From Stenotrophomonas_A sp036403795 (lineage in GTDB: Bacteria > Pseudomonadota > Gammaproteobacteria > Xanthomonadales > Xanthomonadaceae), in assembly GCA_036403795.1 (NCBI GenBank), contig DASWQJ010000174.1, positions 12,820-76,819 on the forward strand: 64,000 bases of DNA, in the 5' to 3' direction. This document shows, one piece after another, positions 35,161 through 43,672 of the stretch. Both the position numbers and the translations under genes were made by a program. Below the pieces are notes generated by a model that saw only the letters and a list, made by a program, of their open reading frames with translations, did no database searches and was not told the DNA's origin. Numbering within the stretch: the stretch's first letter is position 1; each line of letters starts with the position of its first letter.

Positions 35161-36753
35161 TCAGGCGGCTTCAGCCACCGCACCGCTGCTGCTGGGCGCG
35201 GTAGAGCGGATCAGGTGGTCGAAGGCGCTCAATGCCGCCTTCGAACCCTCACCCATGGCGATGACGATCTGCTTGTAGGGCACCGTGGTGACATCGCCAG
35301 CGGCAAACACGCCCGGCAGATTGGTCTGGCCGCGGTCGTCGACGATGATCTCGCCGCGCGGCGACAGCGCCACCACGCCCTTGAGCCACTCGGTATTGGG
35401 CAGCAGCCCGATCTGCACGAACACGCCTTCCAGTTCGACGCGATGCACATCGCCGCCAACCCGGTCCTTGTAGACCAACCCGTTGACCTTGTTGCCATCG
35501 CCCAGCACTTCGGTGGTCTGCGCGCTGGTAATGACCCGCACGTTGCCCAGGCTGCGCAGCTTGCGTTGCAGGACTTCGTCGGCACGCAACTTGTCATCGA
35601 ACTCGATCAAGGTGACGTGGGTCACGATGCCGGCGAGGTCGATCGCCGCCTCGACACCGGAGTTGCCGCCGCCCACCACGGCCACGCGCTTGCCCTTGAA
35701 CAGCGGACCGTCGCAATGCGGGCAATAGGCCACGCCCTTGTTGCGATATTGATCCTCGCCCGGCACGTTCATCTGCCGCCAGCGCGCCCCGGTCGACAGC
35801 ACGACGGTGCGTGACTTGAGCGTGGCGCCGTTGGCCAGTTTCACCTGCACGAAGCCGCTCGCGTCGGCCGGAATCAGCTGCTCGGCGCGCTGCAGGTTCA
35901 TCACGTCCACATCGTAATGGCGCACGTGCTGTTCCAGGGCGGCGGCCATTTTCGGGCCTTCGGTCTCGGGCACGGAAATGAAGTTCTCGATGGCGAGCGT
36001 GTCCAGCACTTGGCCGCCGAATCGCTCGGCCGCCACGCCTGTGCGGATGCCCTTCCGCGCGGCATAAACCGCGGCAGCAGCGCCGGCCGGACCGCCGCCG
36101 ATCACCAGCACGTCGAACGGCGACTTGGCGTCGATTTTTTCGGCATCGCGCTTACCCGAATTGGTATCGAGCTTGGCCACTATCTGCTCCAGATTCATGC
36201 GGCCTTGGTCGAAGCGTTCGCCGTTGAGGAAGATCGTCGGCACGGTCATGATTTCGCGTGCCTGCACTTCGTCCTGGAACAGCGCGCCATCGATGGCGAC
36301 ATGCTGGATCCTCGGGTTCAGAACGGCTGCCAGGTTCAAGGCCTGGACCACGTCCGGGCAGCTCTGGCACGAGAGCGAAAAATAGGTTTCGAAGCGATAG
36401 TCGCCGTCGAGATTCTTCACCTGCTCGATGATCTCAGGCGCCGCCTTCGACGGGTGGCCGCCCACTTGCAGCAGGGCCAGCACCAGCGAGGTGAACTCGT
36501 GGCCCATCGGAATGCCGGCGAAGGTCAGGGCGATGTCCTGGCCCGGGCTGTTGAGGCTGAAATTCGGCTTGCGCGCGGCATCGTCACGACGGACTTCCAG
36601 GCCGATCCGATCCGACAGGACGGTCAGTTCCTTCAGCAGTTCCAGCATTTCCTGGGACTTGGCGCTGTCATCGAGCTGCGCGGTGATGTGGATCGGCCGG
36701 GTCAGGCGCTCCAGATAAGACTTCAGCTGGGTCTGCAGGTTGGTGTCCAACAT
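35161..36753 (-). CDS. ahpF: Alkyl hydroperoxide reductase flavoprotein subunit AhpF
   Basis: NADH-dependent disulfide reductase of 530 aa that regenerates AhpC. The N-terminal double-thioredoxin domain has Cys129 and Cys132 (SCQSCPD), the same numbers as E. coli. The thioredoxin-reductase half has FAD and NAD Rossmann motifs (VIGGGPAGAAAA, VVGGGNSGVEAA) and the redox pair YCPHCDGP. FAAGDVTTVP binds the flavin near the C-terminus. It lies 227 nt after ahpC across several hairpins, and 126 nt before oxyR. Confidence 0.97.
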   Translation of the reverse strand: MLDTNLQTQLKSYLERLTRPIHITAQLDDSAKSQEMLELLKELTVLSDRIGLEVRRDDAARKPNFSLNSPGQDIALTFAGIPMGHEFTSLVLALLQVGGHPSKAAPEIIEQVKNLDGDYRFETYFSLSCQSCPDVVQALNLAAVLNPRIQHVAIDGALFQDEVQAREIMTVPTIFLNGERFDQGRMNLEQIVAKLDTNSGKRDAEKIDAKSPFDVLVIGGGPAGAAAAVYAARKGIRTGVAAERFGGQVLDTLAIENFISVPETEGPKMAAALEQHVRHYDVDVMNLQRAEQLIPADASGFVQVKLANGATLKSRTVVLSTGARWRQMNVPGEDQYRNKGVAYCPHCDGPLFKGKRVAVVGGGNSGVEAAIDLAGIVTHVTLIEFDDKLRADEVLQRKLRSLGNVRVITSAQTTEVLGDGNKVNGLVYKDRVGGDVHRVELEGVFVQIGLLPNTEWLKGVVALSPRGEIIVDDRGQTNLPGVFAAGDVTTVPYKQIVIAMGEGSKAALSAFDHLIRSTAPSSSGAVAEAA

Positions 36754-36825
36754 GTGCGGCTCCTGGTGATCGGCAAAGGGAGAGCGGGCGTCGATGCCGA
36801 AGCATGTCGCCGACGGGGGAGGGAA

Positions 36826-36910
36826 GGGGTGAACCGCAACCGGCGACGTGCCGGCAGGACGGGAGAGAGAGAGAGCGCCCTGCCGGCGCGCACCGGTTCC
36901 GGTTCACCCC
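36826..36910. promoter_or_regulatory. Large nested hairpin between ahpC and ahpF
   Basis: Outer arms GGGGTGAACCG (36826-36836) and CGGTTCACCCC (36900-36910) are exact complements. Past a C-C mismatch the stem continues as AACCGG/CCGGTT (36838-36843, 36893-36898). After an internal loop it resumes as GCCGGCAGG/CCTGCCGGC (36850-36858, 36879-36887) around a 20-nt loop with a GA run. No T-run. It is a plausible mRNA processing or stability element that sets the AhpC to AhpF ratio. Confidence 0.65.
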
Positions 36911-36913
36911 CGC

Positions 36914-36928
36914 CCCTGGCAACCAGGG
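36914..36928. repeat. Short hairpin in the ahpC-ahpF gap
   Basis: CCCTGG (36914-36919) and CCAGGG (36923-36928) pair perfectly over 6 bp with loop CAA. It is the middle of three inverted repeats packed in this 227-nt gap. Confidence 0.5.
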
Positions 36929-36949
36929 ACGGGAGCTTGCTTGGCTGTT

Positions 36950-36971
36950 CCCGCCCCTGCGAAGGGGCGGG
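36950..36971 (-). terminator. Hairpin just after ahpC
   Basis: CCCGCCCCT (36950-36958) and AGGGGCGGG (36963-36971) pair perfectly over 9 bp with loop GCGA, beginning 9 nt beyond the ahpC stop on the minus strand. No T-run, so it is likelier to protect the ahpC 3' end or to reduce read-through than to stop all transcription. Confidence 0.55.
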
Positions 36972-36980
36972 CCGAGCGGC

Positions 36981-37544
36981 TTAGATCTTGCCGACCAGGT
37001 CCAGCGACGGTGCGAGGGTCTTCTCGCCTTCCTTCCACTTGGCCGGGCACACCTCGCCCGGGTGGGCGGCGACGTACTGGGCGGCCTTGACCTTGCGCAG
37101 CAGCTCATTGGCGTCGCGACCGATGCCTTCGGCGGTGATCTCGACGGACTGGATGACGCCCGACGGATCGATGATGAAGGTGCCGCGGTCGGCCAGGCCG
37201 ATGCCCGGACGCATCACTTCAAAGTTGTTGGTCACCACGCCGGACGGGTCGCCGATCATCGGGTATTTGATCTTGCCGATCGCGTCGGAGGTGTCGTGCC
37301 ACGCCTTGTGCGAGAAATGGGTGTCGGTGGAGACCGAGTAGACCTCAACGCCCAGCTTCTGGAACTCGGCATAGTTCTCGGCCAGGTCTTCGAGCTCGGT
37401 CGGGCAGACGAAGGTGAAGTCGGCCGGGTAGAACACCACCACGGACCACTTGCCCTTCAAGTTGGCATCGGAGACTTCGATGAACTCGCCATTCTGATAG
37501 GCAGTTGCTTTGAACGGCTTGATTTCGGTGTTGATAACGGACAT
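36981..37544 (-). CDS. ahpC: Alkyl hydroperoxide reductase peroxiredoxin AhpC
   Basis: Typical two-cysteine peroxiredoxin of 187 aa that reduces H2O2 and organic peroxides. Peroxidatic Cys47 is in DFTFVCPTE and resolving Cys166 in GEVCPAKW, the E. coli positions within one residue. An AAGGA lies before the ATG. A -35/-10 pair and an OxyR-type site lie upstream. Reduced by AhpF, encoded next. Confidence 0.97.
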   Translation of the reverse strand: MSVINTEIKPFKATAYQNGEFIEVSDANLKGKWSVVVFYPADFTFVCPTELEDLAENYAEFQKLGVEVYSVSTDTHFSHKAWHDTSDAIGKIKYPMIGDPSGVVTNNFEVMRPGIGLADRGTFIIDPSGVIQSVEITAEGIGRDANELLRKVKAAQYVAAHPGEVCPAKWKEGEKTLAPSLDLVGKI

Positions 37545-37589
37545 TGAGTTTCCTTGGGTACCAATGGACGGGGGACTGGAACAGCCGCC

Positions 37590-37655
37590 ATCTTAGGGAG
37601 GATCGATTGATATCTCAAATCGATTGAGGAGATTGAATAGATAGATGCTGTCTAT
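37590..37655 (-). promoter_or_regulatory. ahpC promoter with OxyR-type operator
   Basis: Reading the minus strand, TTGAGA (37618-37613) and TAAGAT (37595-37590) form a sigma-70 -35/-10 pair with a 17-nt spacer. Directly upstream, ATAG-N7-CTAT (37641-37655) is a perfect OxyR half-operator. The register for the second half-operator at 37619-37633 matches weakly (ATCG, AGAT). The operator would abut the -35, the class I activator position. A direct repeat ATCGATTGA also occurs at 37602 and 37619. Confidence 0.75.
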
Positions 37656-37765
37656 CGAAATGCAAGAGATCCTCTACACGGCAGTGCCTGCTAGGTCCCG
37701 TCTAGAGCGGCTGCCGGCGGCGGCATAATGGGAGCACGCTGTTCAGGAACCCGCCGAGCGCCCGC

Positions 37766-38593
37766 ATGCCCCCCCTGTTATTGAATGAACTCCTGCGCGA
37801 AACGGCCGCAGGCCTGGAGCGCGCCGACGCCGAAGCGTTGTTGCTGCATGCCCTGGGGAGGGACCGGGCCTGGCTGTTTGCACACGGTCGCGACCCCGCG
37901 CCGGCGGAGGTCGTCGAGGTATTCAAGGCGCTGGTCGAGCGCCGCGCAGCGGGCGAGCCGGTGGCCTATTTGACCGGTCGACGGGGCTTCTGGACCCTGG
38001 ACCTGGAGGTGACGCCGGCCACGCTGATCCCCCGCCCGGAGACGGAGCGGCTGGTGGAGCTGGCACTGGAGCGGCTGGATGCCAAGCCCGGTCGTGCCAT
38101 CGCCGACCTGGGCACCGGTAGCGGCGCGATCGCGTTGGCGCTGGCCAGTGAACGGCCCCAAGCCCAGGTGGTCGCGGTGGATGCCAGTGAGGCGGCGCTG
38201 AAAGTCGCCCAAGCCAACGCCGATCGCTACGGACTGTCCCGGGTGCAATTCCGGCGGGGCTCGTGGCTGGCTCCGTTGGCCGGAGAGTGCTACGACCTGA
38301 TTGCCAGCAACCCGCCCTACATCGCCGCCACCGACCAACACCTGGACCAAGGCGATCTGCGCTACGAGCCGCGCTCGGCGCTGTCTGCGGGCCAGGACGG
38401 CCTGGACGACATTCGCACGATCATCCGCGATGCGCCCGAGCACTTGCGTGGTGGGGGCTGGCTGTTGCTCGAGCACGGCTGTGACCAAGGGCCGGCGGTC
38501 GCTCACGGCTTGCGCGAGCGCGGCTTCGAGGCGGTCCAGACCTGGCAGGACCTGGAAGGACGCGACCGCGTCAGCGGCGGGCGTTGGCGCTAG
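37766..38593 (+). CDS. prmC: Peptide chain release factor N5-glutamine methyltransferase PrmC
   Basis: Methylates the GGQ glutamine of release factors 1 and 2. It has 275 aa. The SAM site IADLGTGSGAIALAL and the catalytic ASNPPYIAATD (NPPY motif) are present, with an N-terminal helical domain for the release factor and TGRRGFWTLDLEVTPATLIPRPETE between. It is divergent from ahpC with 221 nt between, where the ahpC promoter lies. Its stop nearly meets the convergent PhyH-like gene. Confidence 0.95.
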   Translation: MPPLLLNELLRETAAGLERADAEALLLHALGRDRAWLFAHGRDPAPAEVVEVFKALVERRAAGEPVAYLTGRRGFWTLDLEVTPATLIPRPETERLVELALERLDAKPGRAIADLGTGSGAIALALASERPQAQVVAVDASEAALKVAQANADRYGLSRVQFRRGSWLAPLAGECYDLIASNPPYIAATDQHLDQGDLRYEPRSALSAGQDGLDDIRTIIRDAPEHLRGGGWLLLEHGCDQGPAVAHGLRERGFEAVQTWQDLEGRDRVSGGRWR

Positions 38594-38602
38594 TGGGCAG
38601 GC

Positions 38603-39568
38603 TCATGCGGGCAGTCGCCATGCCGGCGGCAAATCGTAATGCAGCCCGGACAAGCCGCTGCCCAGCAGCCAACGTCCCAGCATTTGCCAACTGGGTGGAA
38701 CGCCGCCAGCGGTTCCGTACTGAAGAAGCTGTTTCCCGATCAATTCCAGGCGCAACCCGGCACCAGGCAACACATCCGGGTTGAGCAGCGGCGGGTTGAA
38801 CGCAGGCAGCGAGCGTCGTTGCACGGCAATGGACAGACTGATGCGCGGCTGCGTGCAGAGCAGGCTGCCCCGGCTGCCCCAATGGAGCAACGATTGGCTC
38901 CAGATCATGACGTCTCCCGCCTCGCCTTGAAGCGCCCGGATATCCGCCAGCGGCACCGCGGCGGCGTCGACGACGTCGTCCTGATGCCCGGGGTCACGAT
39001 TTCGCGGTACCAGCATCATGCAGCCTGTATGCGAATCGACTTTTACCAACGGGATCCAGATCGAAAGCGCGCCAGGCAGGCCCGCGTCGGTCATCGATCT
39101 GGCACCCAGGTCGCGATGCAGGTTCCAGCCTGCTTCGCCGGCAGACGGGTCCACATGCCAGGCCCAGAAATCCGGCAGCAACCAATAGTCTTCACCTCCC
39201 AGGGCGGCATTCACCACCGGCTTGAGGCGTCCATACAGCAGCCATGCCTCATCGGCCAGGAAAATGAACACCGGTGGGATGCCTGCATGCGCCAGCCGGC
39301 GCACTGCTTGCGCCATGGCTTGCAGCGGATGGCCGCGCCAGCGATGGCGGGCCCGGAACAGGTAATAACCTTCCAACGCCATCTGTCGCTGCATGGCGTC
39401 GCGTTCCTCGTCGTTGGGTTGCAAGGCGACCGCGCGATTCACATAGGCGCAATCGTCCACATGCAGCGCTTGCAGATAGGGCACCAGCGCCGCGCGCATC
39501 GCCGGCAGCGCGAGACGTTGGCCGTCCGGCGACAGGCAGGTATCGAAAGGGCGCGGCAAACTGTCCAT
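38603..39568 (-). CDS. Phytanoyl-CoA dioxygenase (PhyH)-like protein
   Basis: Putative Fe(II)/2-oxoglutarate-dependent oxygenase of 321 aa. The iron-binding facial triad is visible as HxD in GWNLHRDLG and a distal His in QSLLHWGSRGS, with the 2-oxoglutarate-binding Arg likely in PRISLSIA. An AGGAGAAGG precedes the ATG at 39568; a further in-frame start upstream adds 11 residues. Substrate is unknown. Convergent with prmC and divergent from the iminopeptidase gene. Confidence 0.75.
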   Translation of the reverse strand: MDSLPRPFDTCLSPDGQRLALPAMRAALVPYLQALHVDDCAYVNRAVALQPNDEERDAMQRQMALEGYYLFRARHRWRGHPLQAMAQAVRRLAHAGIPPVFIFLADEAWLLYGRLKPVVNAALGGEDYWLLPDFWAWHVDPSAGEAGWNLHRDLGARSMTDAGLPGALSIWIPLVKVDSHTGCMMLVPRNRDPGHQDDVVDAAAVPLADIRALQGEAGDVMIWSQSLLHWGSRGSLLCTQPRISLSIAVQRRSLPAFNPPLLNPDVLPGAGLRLELIGKQLLQYGTAGGVPPSWQMLGRWLLGSGLSGLHYDLPPAWRLPA

Positions 39569-39660
39569 CGGTCCTTCTCCTGGAGCCGGACGGGGCACCA
39601 CCGAGGAGCGGTGCGAGGCGCACGCGCTAGAATCTACGCTCTCTTGCGAGGAAAAAACGC

Positions 39661-40602
39661 ATGCGCGTCCTGTATCCCGAGATCGAGCCCTTCAACAGCG
39701 GCACGTTGCAGGTCGACGACCGGCACACGCTGTATTTCGAGCAGTGCGGCAATCCGAACGGCAAACCGGTGGTGATGTTGCACGGCGGACCCGGTGGCGG
39801 AATCAGCCCGAAAATGCGCCGCTTCCATGATCCGGCCAAGTACCACATCGTGCTGTTCGACCAGCGAGGCTCGGGCCGTTCGACCCCCCACGCCGATCTG
39901 GTCGGCAACACCACCTGGGACCTCGTGGCGGACATCGAGCAATTGCGCAGCAAACTGGGCATCGCGCGCTGGCAAGTGTTTGGGGGCAGCTGGGGTTCGA
40001 CCCTGGCCCTGGCCTATGCGCAGGCCCATCCCGGGCAGGTCACCGAACTGGTACTGCGCGGCATCTTCATGCTGCGACGCTGGGAGCTGGAGTGGTTCTA
40101 CCAGGAAGGCGCCAGCCGCCTCTTTCCCGATGCCTGGGATCAGTACGTCGCCGCGATTCCGCCGGTGGAACGCTTCGACCTGATCTCTGCGTTCCATCGC
40201 CGCCTGACCAGCGAACACGAGGACGTGCGGCTCGCCGCGGCACGCGCGTGGAGCGTGTGGGAAGGCGCCACCAGCTTCCTGCACGTGGACCAGGACTTTG
40301 TGTCCGGGCATGAGGATGCGCAGTTCGCGCTGGCATTCGCGCGCATCGAGAACCACTATTTCGTCAACGGCGGGTTCTTCGAAGTGGAAGACCAATTGTT
40401 GCGCGATGCCCATCGCATCGCCGATATCCCGGGGGTCATCGTGCACGGCCGTTATGACGTGGTGTGCCCGCTGCAGAACGCATGGGACCTGCACAAGGCC
40501 TGGCCCAAGGCGACACTGGAAATCAGCCCGGCGTCCGGGCATTCGGCCTTCGAGCCGGAGAACGTTGACGCACTGGTGCGGGCGACCGATCGTTTCGCGT
40601 AA
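39661..40602 (+). CDS. pip: Proline iminopeptidase
   Basis: Alpha/beta-hydrolase aminopeptidase (family S33) that removes N-terminal proline. It has 313 aa. The oxyanion motif HGGPGGG is at residues 41-47, the nucleophile Ser110 is in FGGSWGST, and Asp266 (GRYDVVCP) and His294 (SGHSAFEP) complete the triad. A GAGGAAAAA lies upstream of the ATG. A strong bidirectional hairpin follows the stop. Confidence 0.95.
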   Translation: MRVLYPEIEPFNSGTLQVDDRHTLYFEQCGNPNGKPVVMLHGGPGGGISPKMRRFHDPAKYHIVLFDQRGSGRSTPHADLVGNTTWDLVADIEQLRSKLGIARWQVFGGSWGSTLALAYAQAHPGQVTELVLRGIFMLRRWELEWFYQEGASRLFPDAWDQYVAAIPPVERFDLISAFHRRLTSEHEDVRLAAARAWSVWEGATSFLHVDQDFVSGHEDAQFALAFARIENHYFVNGGFFEVEDQLLRDAHRIADIPGVIVHGRYDVVCPLQNAWDLHKAWPKATLEISPASGHSAFEPENVDALVRATDRFA

Positions 40603-40623
40603 ACACGCGGTTACCCGTCGATC

Positions 40624-40649
40624 GGTAGCGGCCGCGCCGGGCCGCTACC
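40624..40649. terminator. Bidirectional hairpin between pip and the FGase-like gene
   Basis: GGTAGCGGCC (40624-40633) and GGCCGCTACC (40640-40649) pair perfectly over 10 bp around a 6-nt loop, midway between two convergent genes. It is followed by a C-run rather than T. Confidence 0.65.
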
Positions 40650-40691
40650 CCCCATCATTGGCAACGAGGCGTGGGAAGCGGCGGGCAGTGA

Positions 40692-41480
40692 TCAGCCGAA
40701 TTGAAGCTGCAATGCGTTGAATATGCGCGCCAGCCGCAGCGCCCACAGCTGCTGGCCGGCCTCGTCGGCGATCAGGTCCTGGCGAATTTCCAGTTCCACG
40801 TGCAGCAGGCCACGTCCTTCACCATGGATCGGCACGGCGTAATCACTGGTTTCGCTGACCGAATAGGGTTGGTTGTCCCCAACTTCCAGGTCTCCCTCGG
40901 CGCGCAGGGCCTGCAGCAATGCGTGGGCCAATCGCGTGTCGCGATGGTAGAGCACCCCGGCGTGCCAGGGCCGGGCCACGCCCCCCATGGCGGGCGTGAA
41001 GCTGTGCATCGCCACGAGCAGGGTCGGATGCGACCGTGCCAGGCGTTGGTCCAGTTCGGCCTCGATCCGCCCGTGGTAGGGCGCGAAGATTTCGTCGACA
41101 CGGCACTGCCGCTGGGCCGCGCTCAACGCACGGTTGGCGGGGATGTCGGTGCCGTCACTGCGTTCGGCGATCAGCGTTGGCGAGGCGAGAGGACGATTGC
41201 AGTCGATGACCAGGCGCGAATAGACCTGGGTGATCGCTACGGCGTCCAGGGCATCGGCCAACCGTCGGGTCACGCCGGCGATTCCGATGTCCCAGCCGAT
41301 GTGCCGGTCGATCTCGCCGGGTGGCAGGCCCAGGCCGTGTAGCGCCTTTGGCACGCGCTGGCCGGCGTGATCGGCGATCAGCAGCCACGGCGATTGGCCT
41401 GTCGCATTCTGCACCTGGAAAGAAGTCGGCTCGTCGGCGCTCAGCAGCCGCCCGCCGACAGGCAAAACCAGCTCAGTCAC
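40692..41480 (-). CDS. N-formylglutamate amidohydrolase-family protein
   Basis: Metal hydrolase-like protein of 262 aa. IADHAGQRVPKAL, DRHIGWDIGI, YSRLVIDCNRP and LLVAMHSFTP are the FGase-family blocks. True FGase closes a histidine-degradation route, but no other hut gene is in the window, so a different amide or peptide substrate is possible. Its start overlaps the NUDIX stop by 8 bases, ending a four-gene coupled operon. Confidence 0.85.
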   Translation of the reverse strand: MTELVLPVGGRLLSADEPTSFQVQNATGQSPWLLIADHAGQRVPKALHGLGLPPGEIDRHIGWDIGIAGVTRRLADALDAVAITQVYSRLVIDCNRPLASPTLIAERSDGTDIPANRALSAAQRQCRVDEIFAPYHGRIEAELDQRLARSHPTLLVAMHSFTPAMGGVARPWHAGVLYHRDTRLAHALLQALRAEGDLEVGDNQPYSVSETSDYAVPIHGEGRGLLHVELEIRQDLIADEAGQQLWALRLARIFNALQLQFG

Positions 41481-42024
41481 GGGGCGTGCCGTCGAGGTGA
41501 TGCTCGATCATCCACAGCCCGGCCCAGAGTTTGGCGTCTAGCTGATAGCCCTCCTGCATCTTCTCCACCAGCCATGCCGCGGCGCGCGAACGCGGGATCT
41601 CGTGCACGGTGATGTCTTCGCTGTCGTCGCCGCCGCCGGTCCCGATCCGCTGCAAACCGGTGGCACGCACGAAGGCAATCTTCTCGCTGCTGGCGCCCGA
41701 CGAAGTGGGGCCGATCATCAGTACTTCCGCATGGGCGGCCGTCCAGCCCGTCTCTTCCTCGAGCTCGCGGATCGCAGACATTTCGATCGACTCCCCCGCA
41801 TCGACATCGCCGACCAGGCCAGCCGGCATTTCGATGGTGCGGGCCTGCACGGGCACGCGGAACTGTTCGACGAACACCACGTGGTCATCGGGCGTGACCG
41901 CCACGATGATCGCCGCCAACCCGCCAGCATGGACGCGTTCGGAATACTCCCAAGTACCGCGCACCACCATGCGCTGGTATTTGCCTTCATAGACGATCTT
42001 CGGTTCGGCGTCGGATGGGGTCAT
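41473..42024 (-). CDS. NUDIX hydrolase (ADP-ribose pyrophosphatase-like)
   Basis: Pyrophosphohydrolase of 183 aa. The NUDIX box spans GDVDAGESIEMSAIRELEEETGW, with the metal-binding RELEEETG. VVFVEQFRVPVQARTIEMPAG, just upstream, is typical of ADP-ribose/sugar-nucleotide hydrolases. The ATG at 42024 overlaps the exonuclease stop in ATGA. Neighbours suggest nucleotide housekeeping, but the substrate is not proven. Confidence 0.9.
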   Translation of the reverse strand: MTPSDAEPKIVYEGKYQRMVVRGTWEYSERVHAGGLAAIIVAVTPDDHVVFVEQFRVPVQARTIEMPAGLVGDVDAGESIEMSAIRELEEETGWTAAHAEVLMIGPTSSGASSEKIAFVRATGLQRIGTGGGDDSEDITVHEIPRSRAAAWLVEKMQEGYQLDAKLWAGLWMIEHHLDGTPRD

Positions 42025-43001
42025 GGCAGGAAAGGGTCGTTGGAGGAGTCGGAGACGACGGGCAAGGGGACGCCGGCTGCCGCACGCAGGCGGCGCCGGG
42101 TCATCGGCCCGAAGCGCAGCGCCTGGCACAGGCCGTCGATGATCTGGGCATCCGCATCGGCGCGCGCGTAGCCAGACCCGGGCAAGGTCAAAGGCGCATC
42201 CAGCGCAATGGTGGTCAGTTGCCGCCACAGCAAGGCGTGTTCGCGCTGCTCGCGTAGTCGCACCGCCATCTGCGCGGCGCCGCGCAAGCGCAGGAAGGGC
42301 ACCTCGTCCAGGCGGGTCAGCAAGATGTCCAGGCTGCCGAAGTGCGCCAGCAGCACGGCAGCGGACTTGGCGCCGACGCCGCTGACCCCGGGGATGTTGT
42401 CTACCGCGTCCCCGCACAGTGCCAGGTAGTCGGCCATCTGGTGGGCGTGCACGCCGTGTTTGGCCTTGACGCCGTCATGCCGCCAGCGCAGCCCCCGGGC
42501 GAAGTCCCACTGCTCGTCGTGGTCGAACAGCAATTGCGAGAGATCCTTGTCCGCCGACACGATCACGCCGCGGAAACCCTGGGGTCGCGCCGCGTGCAGT
42601 GCGCTGCCGATCAGGTCGTCGGCCTCGTACTCGTGATGGGCCAGCACCGTCAGGCCGAGCGCCGCGCACAGTGCCTTGCAGTGCGCGAATTGCCGGCGCA
42701 GCTCGTCCGGGGCCGGATCGCGGTTGGCTTTGTAGGCCGGGTACAGCGCATGCCGGAAACAGCTGTCCAGGGCTTCATCGAATGCCACCACGATGTGCTG
42801 CGGCCGCTCGCGCTCCAAGACATCCAGCAAAAAGCGCGCGAAGCCATGCACCGCGTTGGTCGGCCAACCCTGGGCGTCGCGGAATTCGTCCGGCATCGAA
42901 TGCCAGGCGCGGAACACGTAGACGCTGGCATCCACCAGGTACAGGGGCTTGGGCGTGACTGAAGACGGCGCCGTCACGGCCGATAAGTCCGAATAAGTCA
43001 T
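42021..43001 (-). CDS. 5'-3' exonuclease, Xni/FEN-like
   Basis: Stand-alone flap/5'-exonuclease of 326 aa, not fused to a polymerase. The N-terminal metal site LYLVDASVYVFRAW, VVAFDEALDSCFRH with YPAYKANRD, the acidic EADDLIG and SADKDLSQLL, and the helix-hairpin-helix GVSGVGAKSAA all match the PolI 5'-nuclease domain. The C-terminal about 90 residues extend past the nuclease. It may process RNA primers or flaps. ATGA overlaps on both sides. Confidence 0.88.
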   Translation of the reverse strand: MTYSDLSAVTAPSSVTPKPLYLVDASVYVFRAWHSMPDEFRDAQGWPTNAVHGFARFLLDVLERERPQHIVVAFDEALDSCFRHALYPAYKANRDPAPDELRRQFAHCKALCAALGLTVLAHHEYEADDLIGSALHAARPQGFRGVIVSADKDLSQLLFDHDEQWDFARGLRWRHDGVKAKHGVHAHQMADYLALCGDAVDNIPGVSGVGAKSAAVLLAHFGSLDILLTRLDEVPFLRLRGAAQMAVRLREQREHALLWRQLTTIALDAPLTLPGSGYARADADAQIIDGLCQALRFGPMTRRRLRAAAGVPLPVVSDSSNDPFLP

Positions 43002-43573
43002 GGCGCCCAATCTTCGAGCAGCGCCGCCGGGTCCGGCCGCTCACGCTCGGGCGCGACCAAACGGGGGGTGCCGATATGGATGAAGCCAACGATGCGTTCG
43101 TGGACCGCCAAGCCGAGCCGGGCGGCCACCGCCGGGTCATAGGCCATCCAGGCGGTCAGCCATTGCGCGCCGAAGCCATGGGCTTGCGCGGCCTGCAACA
43201 AGGCAAAGCAGACGCAGCCGGCGGTCAACAGCTGTTCCTGCTCGGGCACCTTGTGCTCGGGCTGCAGGCGGGCGACGACGGCGATGACCAAGGGCGCGAA
43301 ACTGAATCGTTGCCGATCCTTTTCGATCGTCGCCTCGGGCGCCTGCGGGTCGAGCTCACGGGTGCGCCGTGCCAGGAATTCGCCCAGCGCCAGGCGTGCA
43401 TCGCCGCCAATGCGCAGGAAACGGAAGGGTACGAGCTTGCCGTGGTCTGGTACCCGCACCGCCGAGCGCAGCATTTGCAGCAGGGTGGCTTCGTCCGGCC
43501 CGGGTTCGCCGAGCTGTTTGGACGGGGTGGAGCGGCGGCCGTCCAGGGCCTGCAGCGAATAAAGTGTGTGCAT
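42998..43573 (-). CDS. Nitroreductase-family protein, YdjA type
   Basis: FMN-dependent oxidoreductase-like protein of 191 aa. The FMN-binding start DGRRSTPSKQLGEPGPD and SAVRVPDHGKLVPFRF are the YdjA subclass marks, with a helix in the AAQAHGFGAQWLTAW region and GFIHIGTPR near the end. Start chosen at 43573 (MHTLY) over an in-frame ATG 18 nt upstream; neither has a strong ribosome-binding site. It heads the operon with the exonuclease, NUDIX and FGase-like genes. Confidence 0.88.
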   Translation of the reverse strand: MHTLYSLQALDGRRSTPSKQLGEPGPDEATLLQMLRSAVRVPDHGKLVPFRFLRIGGDARLALGEFLARRTRELDPQAPEATIEKDRQRFSFAPLVIAVVARLQPEHKVPEQEQLLTAGCVCFALLQAAQAHGFGAQWLTAWMAYDPAVAARLGLAVHERIVGFIHIGTPRLVAPERERPDPAALLEDWAP

Positions 43574-43672
43574 AATCCCACTTTGAAACATCGATGGTCG
43601 GGTCTTGGAAAGTATAGACGGCCATCCGGCACTGCTATCGGGGGAGAGCGGCGTCCTGGGGGCGTGCGGTCC

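Noticed and set aside
36862..36875. GA-run as a possible microsatellite
   Set aside because: It is only a few units long and lies in the loop of the larger hairpin.
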